This document shows, in pieces, positions 9,720 to 19,189 of a DNA stretch of 64,000 bases. The translations under genes were made by a program, and so were the position numbers. The notes under the pieces were generated by a model. It saw nothing but the letters and a program-made list of their open reading frames with translations, was not told the origin of the DNA and searched no databases. Positions within the stretch are counted from its first letter, which is position 1. Every line of letters begins with the position of its first letter. Origin of the DNA: Thiorhodococcus sp. (GTDB taxonomy: Bacteria > Pseudomonadota > Gammaproteobacteria > Chromatiales > Chromatiaceae). The stretch spans positions 1 to 64,000 of the forward strand of contig JARIBS010000066.1 of NCBI GenBank assembly GCA_029257385.1. Reading direction: 5' to 3'.

Positions 9720-10567
9720 GGCTTCCAGGACTCGACGGTTTCGGCGTTCTCCTTAACCCAACGCTGGGCGTTGACATAGGGATCGGAGCGTCTCTCCTGA
9801 TTCCAGGTCATCAGCTCGGCCATCTGCTCGGGCGCCCAGGAGAAGTTGTCGAGTACCGCATAAACCTCTGGCATGTCTTCTTTCAGTCCCTTGCGCACGA
9901 AGGTGTGGATTTGCTCTGCGCCCCCGTAGATGCCCTTGGGATCGTCGAGATATTTCACGTCATACTTGGCGAACATCCAGTGCGGTGTCCAGCCCGTGAT
10001 CACGACCCACTCTTTGTTTTTGATGGCGTCGCCGAGCACAGCGGTCATGATGGCGCCGGTGCCCTCGACCAGCTTGATGTCTTTGAGTTCGTAGTCCTTG
10101 ATGGCCTGCTCGGTCTTGCTCATGATGCCGGCGCCCGGATCGATCCCGATGATCTTGCCGTCGAACTTGTCGGCGGAGGCGTTCAGCTCCTCGATCGAAT
10201 CGATCTCGACATAGTCTGGAACGATCAGACCGATACGGGTGCCATCGAGGTTTGGACCCAGATCCTCGACCTGATCGGCAACTTTTGCGAGATATTCCTT
10301 GTGCGTCGTCGGCAACCAAGCTCCGACCAGACCATCGACGTCGTGGGCGCCCATGGCCTGCCACATGGCAGCGGCGGAGACGGGGGTGATTTTGACGTCG
10401 TAGCCCATCTCATCGAGTACGACCTTGACGACATTGGTGCTCGAGATTTCGGTGGCCCACTCGACATAGGCAAGTTCGACCTTGCCCTTGTCGGCGGCTG
10501 CGGCGAGCGGCACGATTGCGCTCAATGCCGTGGCGGCGAGCGTCATCATAAATGGCTTGATAATCAT
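9716..10567 (-). CDS. proX: Glycine betaine/proline ABC transporter substrate-binding protein
   Basis: 283 aa OpuAC-like; signal peptide, VDGLVGAWLPTTHKEYL. Confidence 0.88.
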   Translation of the reverse strand: MIIKPFMMTLAATALSAIVPLAAAADKGKVELAYVEWATEISSTNVVKVVLDEMGYDVKITPVSAAAMWQAMGAHDVDGLVGAWLPTTHKEYLAKVADQVEDLGPNLDGTRIGLIVPDYVEIDSIEELNASADKFDGKIIGIDPGAGIMSKTEQAIKDYELKDIKLVEGTGAIMTAVLGDAIKNKEWVVITGWTPHWMFAKYDVKYLDDPKGIYGGAEQIHTFVRKGLKEDMPEVYAVLDNFSWAPEQMAELMTWNQERRSDPYVNAQRWVKENAETVESWKP

Positions 10568-10608
10568 AGAGTGTTGGCTCCTTTGAGTGACGTTGGATAT
10601 TGGTGTCG

Positions 10609-10693
10609 CAGGCGCTCAAGCGCCTGCGACGGTTCTACATAGGTACTGCGTTAAGGGGTTCTCGAACCGCGCTGCCCGCCGTTTAGCGGGCAG
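10609..10693 (-). other. Intercistronic stem-loops between proW and proX
   Basis: CAGGCGC-tcaa-GCGCCTG (10609-10626) and CTGCCCGC-cgttta-GCGGGCAG (10672-10693). Confidence 0.6.
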
Positions 10694-10701
10694 CGGGCGT
10701 T

Positions 10702-11547
10702 CTAGCTGGCGGTACCCGGCTTGCCGCGCGCGATGCCCTGGGTGATCTGGTCGAGCACCATGGCCAGCACGACTACGGCGATTCCGGCCTCGAAACCCAT
10801 GCCAGCCTCGTTGCGCTGGATCGCCCGCCAGACCTCGCCGCCCAGCCCTTGGGCGCCAATCATGGCGGCGATCACCACCATGGAGAGCGCGAGCATAATG
10901 GTCTGGTTGATGCCCGCCATAATGGTCGGCACTGCCAGTGGCAGCTGCACTTTCACCAGCTTCTGCCAGCGGGTGGAGCCAAAGGCATCGGCGGCCTCGA
11001 TCAGATCGGCCGGGACTTGGCGAATGCCCAGCGTCGTGAGTCGGATCGCCGGTGGCATGGCGAAGATCACCGTCGAAAACACCGCAGCGACCGGACCCAG
11101 CCCAAAAAACGGAATGGCCGGGATGAGATAGACGAATGCCGGCATCGTCTGCATGAGGTCGAGCACGGGAAAGATCACGCGATAGGCGTTTGAGGACAGC
11201 GCGGCAAGCATCCCGAGCGGCGTGCCGATGACCACCGCGATCAGGGTCGCGATCAAGACCATGACTAGGGTCTGGAGCGTCGGCTCCCAGAGACCGAGGT
11301 TCCACAGCAGTCCGAAACCCAGCAATGCCAGAATCGCCGTGCGCATGCCGGCGAGGCGCCAAGCGATGAGCGCGAGCACCAGGATAGTCGCCCAGGGCGG
11401 CGGCCACATGAGCAGCTCCACGGCGCCGTCGATGCCGTTTTCCATGACACCGGAGACCAGTTTGGTTGCGGTGGCGAATTGGTTGGTCAGGACATCGAGT
11501 CCATCGTCGATCCATTCAGCCAGCGGCAGGCGTGGGATTTCGATCAT
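10702..11547 (-). CDS. proW: Glycine betaine/proline ABC transporter permease
   Basis: 281 aa; MetI-like permease, GINQTIMLALSMVVIAAMIGAQGLGGEV. Confidence 0.93.
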   Translation of the reverse strand: MIEIPRLPLAEWIDDGLDVLTNQFATATKLVSGVMENGIDGAVELLMWPPPWATILVLALIAWRLAGMRTAILALLGFGLLWNLGLWEPTLQTLVMVLIATLIAVVIGTPLGMLAALSSNAYRVIFPVLDLMQTMPAFVYLIPAIPFFGLGPVAAVFSTVIFAMPPAIRLTTLGIRQVPADLIEAADAFGSTRWQKLVKVQLPLAVPTIMAGINQTIMLALSMVVIAAMIGAQGLGGEVWRAIQRNEAGMGFEAGIAVVVLAMVLDQITQGIARGKPGTAS

Positions 11548-12770
11548 GCTGCTGCCTCCTCCGCTGACTGCTCGCTGGTCTGATCCGCCAACCCCTGCAG
11601 CAGGGAGGCGCGCATCACCACCCCTTTCAGCGTGCCCGACTCATCAACGACGGGCGCAGGCATGGTGGTCTGGGAGAGCGGAGCGAACAGCTCGCGCACG
11701 GGCGTGTCGGGGGATACAGGTTCGACACCCGGCTCGATGATGTCGCGGATGGAGCGGTCGCCGCGCTGCACGGCGGCCAGTGCGGCATCATCGCGCACGA
11801 CGCCGCGTAGCTTAAAGTCGAACTCCACGACGACCAGCAGATTGAGATTTTCCTCCTCCATCTTGCGCAGTATGGTGCGCGGGCCGTCAGTGACGAAGGC
11901 GACCGTGCGGGCACGTCGCATCACGTCACCGGCCGTGAGCAGCTTGGTCTTGTCGACCTCGGCGACGAAGCGCTCGACATAGGCCGTGGCCGGATTGGAG
12001 AGGATTTCCTCGGCCGTTCCAACCTGCTCGATGCGCGCGTCTTTCATGAGCACGATCCGGTTGCCGAGAAACAAGGCCTCGTCGAGATCGTGGGTGATGA
12101 AAACAATCGTCTTGCGCAGCCGGCTCTGTAGGGCGACCAGCTCCTGCTGCATATCACGGCGGATCAGCGGATCGAGCGCCGAGAAGGCCTCGTCCATGAG
12201 CAGCACGTCAGGATCAACGGCCAGGGCGCGTGCGAGTCCAACGCGTTGCTGCATGCCCCCGGAGAGCTTATCCGGAGTTGCGTCCTCCCAGCCCTCGAGA
12301 CCGACCTGTTTGAGGGCCGTCATGGCCTTTTCGGTGCGTTCGGCCAGCGGCATGCCCTGGATTTCGAGACCATAGGCGGCATTGTCGCGGATGTTGCGAT
12401 GCGGAAAGAGGGCGAAGTGCTGAAAGACCATGCCGAACTTGCGGCGGCGCACGTCTAGCAGATCGCGGTGATTGAGACCGACGATGTTTTGACCGTCGAT
12501 CAGGATCTCGCCGCTCGTTGGCTCATTGAGCCGGTTGAGACAGCGGATCAGGCTGGATTTGCCACTACCGGAAAGCCCCATGACCACCAGGATCTCGCCC
12601 TCGTAGACATCAAAGCTGGCGTTGGCGACGCCAACTGCCTGACCGGTTTTTTCGAGGATGGTTTGTTTCGACTCGCCCTGCTTCAGTAGAGCGAGTGCGC
12701 TCTCCGGAGCATCGCCGAAGACTTTTGTCAGACCGCGCACGGCGATCTTTACGGTGTGTTGTTCGAGCAT
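11544..12770 (-). CDS. proV: Glycine betaine/proline ABC transporter ATP-binding protein with CBS domains
   Basis: 408 aa; Walker A GLSGSGKSS, LSGGMQQRVGLARAL, C-terminal CBS pair. Confidence 0.95.
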   Translation of the reverse strand: MLEQHTVKIAVRGLTKVFGDAPESALALLKQGESKQTILEKTGQAVGVANASFDVYEGEILVVMGLSGSGKSSLIRCLNRLNEPTSGEILIDGQNIVGLNHRDLLDVRRRKFGMVFQHFALFPHRNIRDNAAYGLEIQGMPLAERTEKAMTALKQVGLEGWEDATPDKLSGGMQQRVGLARALAVDPDVLLMDEAFSALDPLIRRDMQQELVALQSRLRKTIVFITHDLDEALFLGNRIVLMKDARIEQVGTAEEILSNPATAYVERFVAEVDKTKLLTAGDVMRRARTVAFVTDGPRTILRKMEEENLNLLVVVEFDFKLRGVVRDDAALAAVQRGDRSIRDIIEPGVEPVSPDTPVRELFAPLSQTTMPAPVVDESGTLKGVVMRASLLQGLADQTSEQSAEEAAA

Positions 12771-12947
12771 AAACCAGAATGTCCTTCGGATACGTGATGC
12801 GTGTAATCGCTAGGCGGTTGCACGCACTGTTTCGCGGTGGGAGATGCCGTTCGTCATGACCGATCGGTCGGGACGCGCCATGTTATTCGGCGGGCATTAA
12901 GACGACATCGAGGATGGATGCGCTTGATATTCACTATTTATGCGAAT

Positions 12948-14345
12948 TTACCCTACAGGCATTTTCTGGGTATCGCAAGATTCTAGTGGGAGCCGATCTG
13001 CTCGTAGACGACCATGGCAACGGTCTATCCCGCGTTCGCTCAACGAGACGTCCATGCCTTCATCCGCTGAGCGCCCGCTCTGACGCCCTAGCCCGACGCA
13101 CCACTTGGCGGGATCCTGCGGGCGTCCGTTTTCGCGAATCGCGAAATAGAGCACGGGCTTCTCGCGCCCGCCGCTATTGCCGCTGAGCGCGATCGACTCC
13201 CCCGTAGCGACCCATTCGCCCATTTCGCGCAACAGTGCTTGATTATGACCGTAGAGCGTCATAAAACCGTTACCGTGGTCGAGCACCAACAGCAGTCCGA
13301 AACCGCGCAGCCAGTCAGCGTAGACTACGCGGCCGTCGCTCACGGCACGGACTTCTTCGCCCTCGTACGCGGCCAGCAGGACGCCGTCCCAGTTCAGTTG
13401 CGAGTCTTCTTTGGAGGTTCCGAAACCAGCCAGGATGCGACCTTCTAGGATCGGCCAGGCGAGGCGGCCCTTGCGGGTCGAGAAGGCATCACGATGAATG
13501 TCGAGTTCGGCGCGGATCTGCGCGCGCTGGCGCAGATGCTCGATCAGCAACTTGAGCGACTCGGCATCCCGGCTCAAGACATCGAGCGTTTCTGCGCGCC
13601 CCGCGATGCTGGCCTCGAGCCGCTTCAGAATGGCCGCGCGCGCGCTTTTTGCAGAGACCAACCGCAGTCGGGTGGCCTCCTGACTCTTGGCGAGTTCGCC
13701 CAGCCGCCGTGCCTCGGACTCAGCGCCTCGCGCGAGCGCATCGAGACGTTGGCCGAGTTCCTGGACGGCCAGAATGCGCTTCAATCGCTCACGATTAAAG
13801 TAGGCGAAGTACGACATCACTCGGCTCGCCTGTGTTGGATCCTCCTGGTTCAGAAGCAATCGCAACCGGTCCGCGCGACCCATCACATAGGCTGTTCGCA
13901 ACAAGTCCGAGAGTTGATCGACCTCGTTGGCGAGCGCCTTGCGCTCCTCGGCCTGACGGGTGCGCAGCTCTAGGGCGATACGCTGGTGCTCTTTGACGAG
14001 CCGCTCCAACTCACGGTTGGCCAGCGCTAGTTCCGCGACGTTGCGCTCGCGCCCCTCCAGCTCAATGATCAGCGCCTTGCGATCGGTGCGGCGACCGATC
14101 AGATCCCTGCCGATGGAGTCGACCTTGCTTTCGATCTCGCCGAGGTCGCGCTGGCGCGCCTCGAGCGCGAAACCGGACTCCCCAGCGGCGCCAAAAGCCA
14201 AGGTTGCGAGTATCATGCACGCAAGCACCCGTAACACCAGGCGGCTAGGCGTCGAGGAGCAGAGCGCTCCCGTATTGGACGCCGCGCCGCTTCTTTCGCG
14301 AACGATATCGAAAGCAGCCGCAGAAGCGTTGAGCGTCAGAGTCAT
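12948..14345 (-). CDS. envC: EnvC-like murein hydrolase activator (M23 family)
   Basis: Coiled coil plus degenerate LytM domain (ILEGRILAGFGTSKED, VLDHGNGFMTLYGHNQALL); unusual C-terminal tail. Confidence 0.85.
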   Translation of the reverse strand: MTLTLNASAAAFDIVRERSGAASNTGALCSSTPSRLVLRVLACMILATLAFGAAGESGFALEARQRDLGEIESKVDSIGRDLIGRRTDRKALIIELEGRERNVAELALANRELERLVKEHQRIALELRTRQAEERKALANEVDQLSDLLRTAYVMGRADRLRLLLNQEDPTQASRVMSYFAYFNRERLKRILAVQELGQRLDALARGAESEARRLGELAKSQEATRLRLVSAKSARAAILKRLEASIAGRAETLDVLSRDAESLKLLIEHLRQRAQIRAELDIHRDAFSTRKGRLAWPILEGRILAGFGTSKEDSQLNWDGVLLAAYEGEEVRAVSDGRVVYADWLRGFGLLLVLDHGNGFMTLYGHNQALLREMGEWVATGESIALSGNSGGREKPVLYFAIRENGRPQDPAKWCVGLGRQSGRSADEGMDVSLSERGIDRCHGRLRADRLPLESCDTQKMPVG

Positions 14346-14480
14346 CGGAAACTCCGAAAAATCCTTGTGGCCGCCGAGAGGTGACGCGCCACGCCAGACG
14401 GTGATAAAGATACCGGCGCTTCGCAGCCGACCGGAAAGCGTTTATTATTGTATGGTGATAAATTGATCAGATGCGATTCA

Positions 14481-14849
14481 ATGGTAAGCGACCTCAGTCC
14501 TCCTTCAAACTCAGTCTTGAACCCTCCTGAAAACAGCCGCACGGGCATCGACCTGTTCGCCGACGATGCCGATATCGAGCGCGCATCGCGGTCTTTGAAG
14601 GCGATGTCACACCCGTTGCGGTTGAAAATTCTCTGCACCCTGGGCGATCAGGAAATCAGCGTTCAGGATATCGTCGACCATGTGGGAACCTCCCAGAGCA
14701 ATATCTCCCAGCACCTGGCGATTCTCCGCGACAAGGGCATTCTGACCTCCCGCAAGGATGCCAATCGAGTCTACTATCGTGTCAGCGACGCCCGCACGCT
14801 ACAACTCATCGGAATGATGCGCGAGGTCTTCTGCGGCCATTCCCACTGA
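14481..14849 (+). CDS. ArsR-family regulator, SqrR/BigR-like persulfide-sensor candidate
   Basis: Winged helix LKAMSHPLRLKILCTLGDQEISVQDIVDHVGTSQSNISQHLAILRDKGIL; two Cys 66 residues apart. Confidence 0.85.
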   Translation: MVSDLSPPSNSVLNPPENSRTGIDLFADDADIERASRSLKAMSHPLRLKILCTLGDQEISVQDIVDHVGTSQSNISQHLAILRDKGILTSRKDANRVYYRVSDARTLQLIGMMREVFCGHSH

Positions 14850-15023
14850 GATCGCCCGCCAGCGTGTTCTTAAGTCGCGGGGTGACGCCCGTGCGCCCGG
14901 ACTCTATACTTCAGACCCTCTCAATTGCGATCAAGCGTGGCTGCGCCGAGCGGCCACGCTGATGGGTCGCCGCCACGTCCTCGTCATGCGCGAGACTACA
15001 ACCCTGAGTGAGACAGTAGATCG

Positions 15024-15455
15024 ATGCCGCTTTTAGCCCAACTCGTCGAGTTCGTAGGAAACCATTGGTTCCTGTTCCTGGCCCTGATCGTGATTATCGG
15101 GCTGCTGACCTACAGTATCATCGTCGGTGGCAAGGGCGGCGTTGGCCCGTTACAGGCAACCGAGATGATCAACCATCGCGACGCCGTGGTCGTCGACGTC
15201 AGGCCAGCAGCGGATTTCGCCAAGGGACATATCATCAATGCCCTGAATATCCCCATGAACGGATTTAAGAATCAACTGGCGACGCTCAACAAGCACAAAG
15301 GCAAGCCAATCATCATGAGCTGCCGCTCGGGCGCGCAGTCATCGGTGGCGTGCGGTCAACTGCGCAAAGCAGGTTTCGAAGAGGTCTATAATCTGCAAGG
15401 CGGCATCATGGCCTGGGAATCGGCCAATCAACCGTTGACGCGCAAGAAGCGCTAA
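15024..15455 (+). CDS. Membrane-anchored rhodanese-like protein
   Basis: N-terminal TM; VVDVRPAADFAKGHIINALNIP; active-site CRSGAQS. Confidence 0.92.
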   Translation: MPLLAQLVEFVGNHWFLFLALIVIIGLLTYSIIVGGKGGVGPLQATEMINHRDAVVVDVRPAADFAKGHIINALNIPMNGFKNQLATLNKHKGKPIIMSCRSGAQSSVACGQLRKAGFEEVYNLQGGIMAWESANQPLTRKKR

Positions 15456-15540
15456 CCGCAGTGTCTGGCAACGACTTCCATCGCCAAGATCATTCCAACA
15501 TCTTTTTCATCGACTTCGACAAGAGAGTGTATTAACCGGC

Positions 15541-16023
15541 ATGGCTGAAGCGCAACACAATACCGAACGACAGTTTTCGACGCAGCGCGTCTATATCAAA
15601 GACCTCTCCTTCGAGGCACCGAATGCCCCGGAGGTCTTTCGCGGCGAATGGAAACCGACGCACGAACTCAACCTCAACACCAAGATCAACAAGCTCGATG
15701 AGCAAGCCTACGAGGTCGTGCTGTCGGTGACCGTCTCGGCGAAAGTCGCTGATAAGACCGCCTTTATCGTCGAGGTCCATCAGGCTGGCATCTTTACCTC
15801 GGTCGGGTTTTCCGAGGAAGAGCTGGGGCCACTACTCGGCGCCTACTGCCCGAACCTGCTGTTCCCGTACGCACGTGAGGTCGTATCGGACCTGGTCACC
15901 AAGGGCAGCTTTCCGCAGCTCGTGCTGCAGCACGTCAACTTCGATCAGCTCTTTGCCCAGCATCAGCAGCAGACGGCTGCACAGGCGCAAGTCGATGGCG
16001 ATGCGCCGCCGAGCCATCATTGA
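15541..16023 (+). CDS. secB: Protein-export chaperone SecB
   Basis: FSTQRVYIKDLSFEAPNAPEVF; GLY/PYAREVVSDLVTKGSFPQL. Confidence 0.97.
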   Translation: MAEAQHNTERQFSTQRVYIKDLSFEAPNAPEVFRGEWKPTHELNLNTKINKLDEQAYEVVLSVTVSAKVADKTAFIVEVHQAGIFTSVGFSEEELGPLLGAYCPNLLFPYAREVVSDLVTKGSFPQLVLQHVNFDQLFAQHQQQTAAQAQVDGDAPPSHH

Positions 16024-17030
16024 GCGCACGCCCCCCGGCCGACATCGCGCTACTTGGCCCCGGATCCTGGGGGACGGCACTCGGGTTGCTGCTGTGCGCT
16101 AATGGACATCGGGTGCGGTTATGGGGGCACGCATCGGAGCAGATCGAGGCCATTCGGCGCGACGGGGAGAATCGACGCTTCCTGCCCGGCTTCCCGATCC
16201 CGTCGGCCATGACCGCAACGGCGTCGCTCGAAGAGGCGCTCGATGGCGCGAGCGACTGTCTGATCGTCGTGCCCAGTCATGCCTTCGAGCAGGTCGTCGC
16301 GCGCGTCGCCGAGCGTCTGCCATCAGCGCTTGGAATCGCCTGGGCGACCAAGGGGCTGGATGCGCAGTCCGGTCAGTTGCTGCACGCCATTGCGCAGCAG
16401 TCAACCGGCGAGCGCCCACTCGCGGTGGTATCTGGGCCGAGCTTCGCGCTCGAAGTCGCGCGCGGTCTTCCCACCGCCGTCTCTGTGGCCTCCAATGATG
16501 CCGATTTCGCGAGCAGGATCGCCGGCTTGCTGCACGGCGGGCGCTTTCGTGCCTATACCAGCACTGACATGATCGGCGTGGAAGTCTGCGGCGCGGCCAA
16601 GAACGTGCTGGCAATCGCCACCGGCATCGCCGACGGCTTGGGCTTCGGCGCCAATACCCGCGCTGCGCTAATCACACGCGGACTCGCCGAACTGATCCGT
16701 GTCGGGACCGCCCTGGGTGGGCGTGCCGAGACTTTCACCGGTCTCGCCGGTCTCGGTGATCTAGTGTTGACCTGCACCGACAACCAGTCGCGCAATCGCC
16801 GCATGGGGTTGGCGCTGGCGGGCGGCCGGTCGGTCGCGGAGGCCAAGACGGAGATCGGGCAGGAAGTTGAGGGCGTGGTCACGGCGCTGGCGGTGCACCG
16901 CCTGTCTGAGCGGCTCGGCATTGAGATGCCCATCAGCGCGCAGGTCTACCGCGTCCTCTACGAAGACATATCGCCTGCGGAGGCGACCCGCGCACTCTTG
17001 GAGCGCGAGCCGAAGGCAGAATTCGGTTGA
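16020..17030 (+). CDS. gpsA: Glycerol-3-phosphate dehydrogenase [NAD(P)+]
   Basis: ALLGPGSWGTALGLLL; EVCGAAKNVLAIATGIADGLGFGANTRAALITRGL. Confidence 0.97.
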   Translation: MSARPPADIALLGPGSWGTALGLLLCANGHRVRLWGHASEQIEAIRRDGENRRFLPGFPIPSAMTATASLEEALDGASDCLIVVPSHAFEQVVARVAERLPSALGIAWATKGLDAQSGQLLHAIAQQSTGERPLAVVSGPSFALEVARGLPTAVSVASNDADFASRIAGLLHGGRFRAYTSTDMIGVEVCGAAKNVLAIATGIADGLGFGANTRAALITRGLAELIRVGTALGGRAETFTGLAGLGDLVLTCTDNQSRNRRMGLALAGGRSVAEAKTEIGQEVEGVVTALAVHRLSERLGIEMPISAQVYRVLYEDISPAEATRALLEREPKAEFG

Positions 17031-17048
17031 GTGGTTCAGCCTGAGTCC

Positions 17049-17519
17049 TCAGCAACGCCCGGCCCCGGCGAAATCCTGCTGACGCCAGGCCTCGTAGACG
17101 AGCACCGCGACCGCGTTGGATAGATTCAAACTGCGATTGCCGGGATGCATGGGGATGAAGATCCTCTGCGCCTCCGGGATTTCGTCCAAAATCGACTCCG
17201 GTAGACCGCGCGTCTCCGGTCCGAACAGAAACGCATCCCCGGGCACATAACTGGGCTGAGCATGCGATCGCTTGCCCCTGGTGCTGAGCGCGAAGACGCG
17301 CGGACGGCCAAGGGTGTCCAGACAGTCATCGAGCGTCCCGTGCAGCCGCACATCGGCCCATTCGCGGTAGTCCAGCCCGGCCCGGCGCAGCAGTCGGTCG
17401 TCCAGCGAAAACCCCAGTGGCTCGATCAAGTGCAGCCGGACCCCGGTGTTGGCGCTCAGACGCATCACATTGCCCGTGTTGGGCGGTATCTCGGGTTCGT
17501 AGAGGATCACATCGAGCAT
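17049..17519 (-). CDS. trmL: tRNA (cytidine(34)-2'-O)-methyltransferase
   Basis: SPOUT family; YEPEIPPNTGNVMRL, FGPETRGLP, LNLSNAVAVLVYEA. Confidence 0.95.
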   Translation of the reverse strand: MLDVILYEPEIPPNTGNVMRLSANTGVRLHLIEPLGFSLDDRLLRRAGLDYREWADVRLHGTLDDCLDTLGRPRVFALSTRGKRSHAQPSYVPGDAFLFGPETRGLPESILDEIPEAQRIFIPMHPGNRSLNLSNAVAVLVYEAWRQQDFAGAGRC

Positions 17520-17654
17520 TGGTGAAAACTTCTCGAATGGCTGCGTGCGGTCAACGGCTCGGTCGCTTTCCCAAATCGCATGCTATATTAAGACATCAGT
17601 AACTACTGAAAACACAATGCACATCAGCCCACTCTCGATGGGGGACACTTCGAC

Positions 17655-17876
17655 ATGAGCGATATCGCCGCGCTAAAAAAAGAAAAGCAGGATCTGATCG
17701 ACAAGATGCTCGAAATGCAAAAGCAATTCATCGACTATGAGCGTCAGAACGGAATCTCTGGAAAAGACTACTGGGCTTCGACTGAAGGTCTGCTGGTCGA
17801 CTATCGTCAGGACTATCGGGAAATGTCCAACCGTGTCATCGATCTCGCCCACGAAATCGTCGGCTCTGCCCGTTAG
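17655..17876 (+). CDS. Conserved hypothetical small protein
   Basis: 73 aa helical ORF followed by terminator hairpin. Confidence 0.75.
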   Translation: MSDIAALKKEKQDLIDKMLEMQKQFIDYERQNGISGKDYWASTEGLLVDYRQDYREMSNRVIDLAHEIVGSAR

Positions 17877-17931
17877 AGGGCTTTAACATGCCGGTCGAAC
17901 GCCAGTTTCGCCGTCGTGTCGCTTCGATAAC

Positions 17932-17963
17932 ACCCGCGCCGATGCGCGGGTGTCGGCGTTTTA
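17932..17963 (+). terminator. Rho-independent-like terminator
   Basis: acacccgcgccgatgcgcgggtgtcggcgtttt. Confidence 0.65.
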
Positions 17964-17985
17964 GAGCTTGCTCGCCTGTTCAGAA

Positions 17986-18405
17986 TTACCCTTCGAGACT
18001 GGCGTCGGAATCCGGCCGGATATGCTCGATATACTTGGGTTTCTCGGCCATGTCGAGCCTGATGGCGGTCCCGGTGGCGATCAGTGGCTCGGACAAACCC
18101 TCCAGGTGCAGCTCGCAGCCGACGCGTCCCCGGCCCTCGAACGGGATCGGGATCATGTCCCGATAGGTGTAGATGTTCTCCTCCAGATCGCCTCCTGCGC
18201 ACACCTGTGGCCCAGCGGGAAGCGGCGATCTCACCTCGGCGTCCTCGATCACCAGAGTCCCCGCCTGCCACCAACGGGTCTTTTCGTTCGATCCGGTCAT
18301 CGTCTTGACCAGATAGGCGCGCGAAAACGCAATCGTCAGGCGGCCTCGAGTCAGCTCAATGGCTGAGATTTCAGAACCCTTCAGATCAATGCTGATACTG
18401 TCCAA
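17986..18405 (-). CDS. Conserved hypothetical protein
   Basis: 139 aa ORF with coherent composition. Confidence 0.65.
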   Translation of the reverse strand: MDSISIDLKGSEISAIELTRGRLTIAFSRAYLVKTMTGSNEKTRWWQAGTLVIEDAEVRSPLPAGPQVCAGGDLEENIYTYRDMIPIPFEGRGRVGCELHLEGLSEPLIATGTAIRLDMAEKPKYIEHIRPDSDASLEG

Positions 18406-18519
18406 ACAACCTCCTCCTCAGTGACCACAACGATCAGTTCTCGAATTTCAACACGCAAACGTCTCACTCCTCTTAAAGAGTGCGTTAGCGGTGATGCAAA
18501 CCGTGACGGCGGATTCAGG

Positions 18520-19038
18520 TCAGCGAAGCTGGCCAGGCTCCTTCGGCTTTTGGACGTGGAAGCTGTGCGGGGAGGATTGCGCAACGATTCGACCATCATC
18601 GGCCGTAATCCGGATCTGCAGACGATGGCTACCCAGGGCGGCCCCGGTCAGCTTGAACTGGGTGGCGGCGCGCTGTACGGGGAGCGCGGTATCATTGAGC
18701 AGAACGGCCATCTGGTGGCCTGCGATCAAGGTGGGGTCGACCATCAGGCTGACAGGAAGCCCTTGCGCATCGAGTGAGAGAGTCTCATCGGCGGCTGGAG
18801 CGAGAATCTCGAGAGCGGTATAAGGGCCTAAAAAAAGCATGTCTGGCGAGGCTGGCTGGAGTGCGGCAGGGACCTGGACTGCGGGGTTGGGCTGCTTCTG
18901 AGCGGCGAACTTTTCGGCACCCTGACTCCAACGGTCAGAGAATTGGACATGTCCATCCTGATCAACCCAGCGGTAGATCTCGGCGTTGGCGCTAAAGCAC
19001 CAAACGAGCGTGATGAAGGTTAATGCATACCTGAGCAT
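18520..19038 (-). CDS. DUF4124 domain-containing secreted protein
   Basis: Signal peptide then EIYRWVDQDGHVQFSDRW. Confidence 0.85.
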   Translation of the reverse strand: MLRYALTFITLVWCFSANAEIYRWVDQDGHVQFSDRWSQGAEKFAAQKQPNPAVQVPAALQPASPDMLFLGPYTALEILAPAADETLSLDAQGLPVSLMVDPTLIAGHQMAVLLNDTALPVQRAATQFKLTGAALGSHRLQIRITADDGRIVAQSSPHSFHVQKPKEPGQLR

Positions 19039-19189
19039 GACGCTAGAATAACTGAGGTTTTGAGCGCAGACAACAGTGCGTTAACCGAGCGTCGAACAAC
19101 CGATCAGCGCACTGAGTCTGGGCTTTATGAGTCCTCGCGCTATCTCTACCGAGTGTTCCCGGGTAGAGACGGCATCCTAATATGAACGA

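Noticed and set aside
9614-10642. 342-aa plus-strand ORF opposite proX
   Set aside because: Antisense to ProX; composition typical of a shadow frame.
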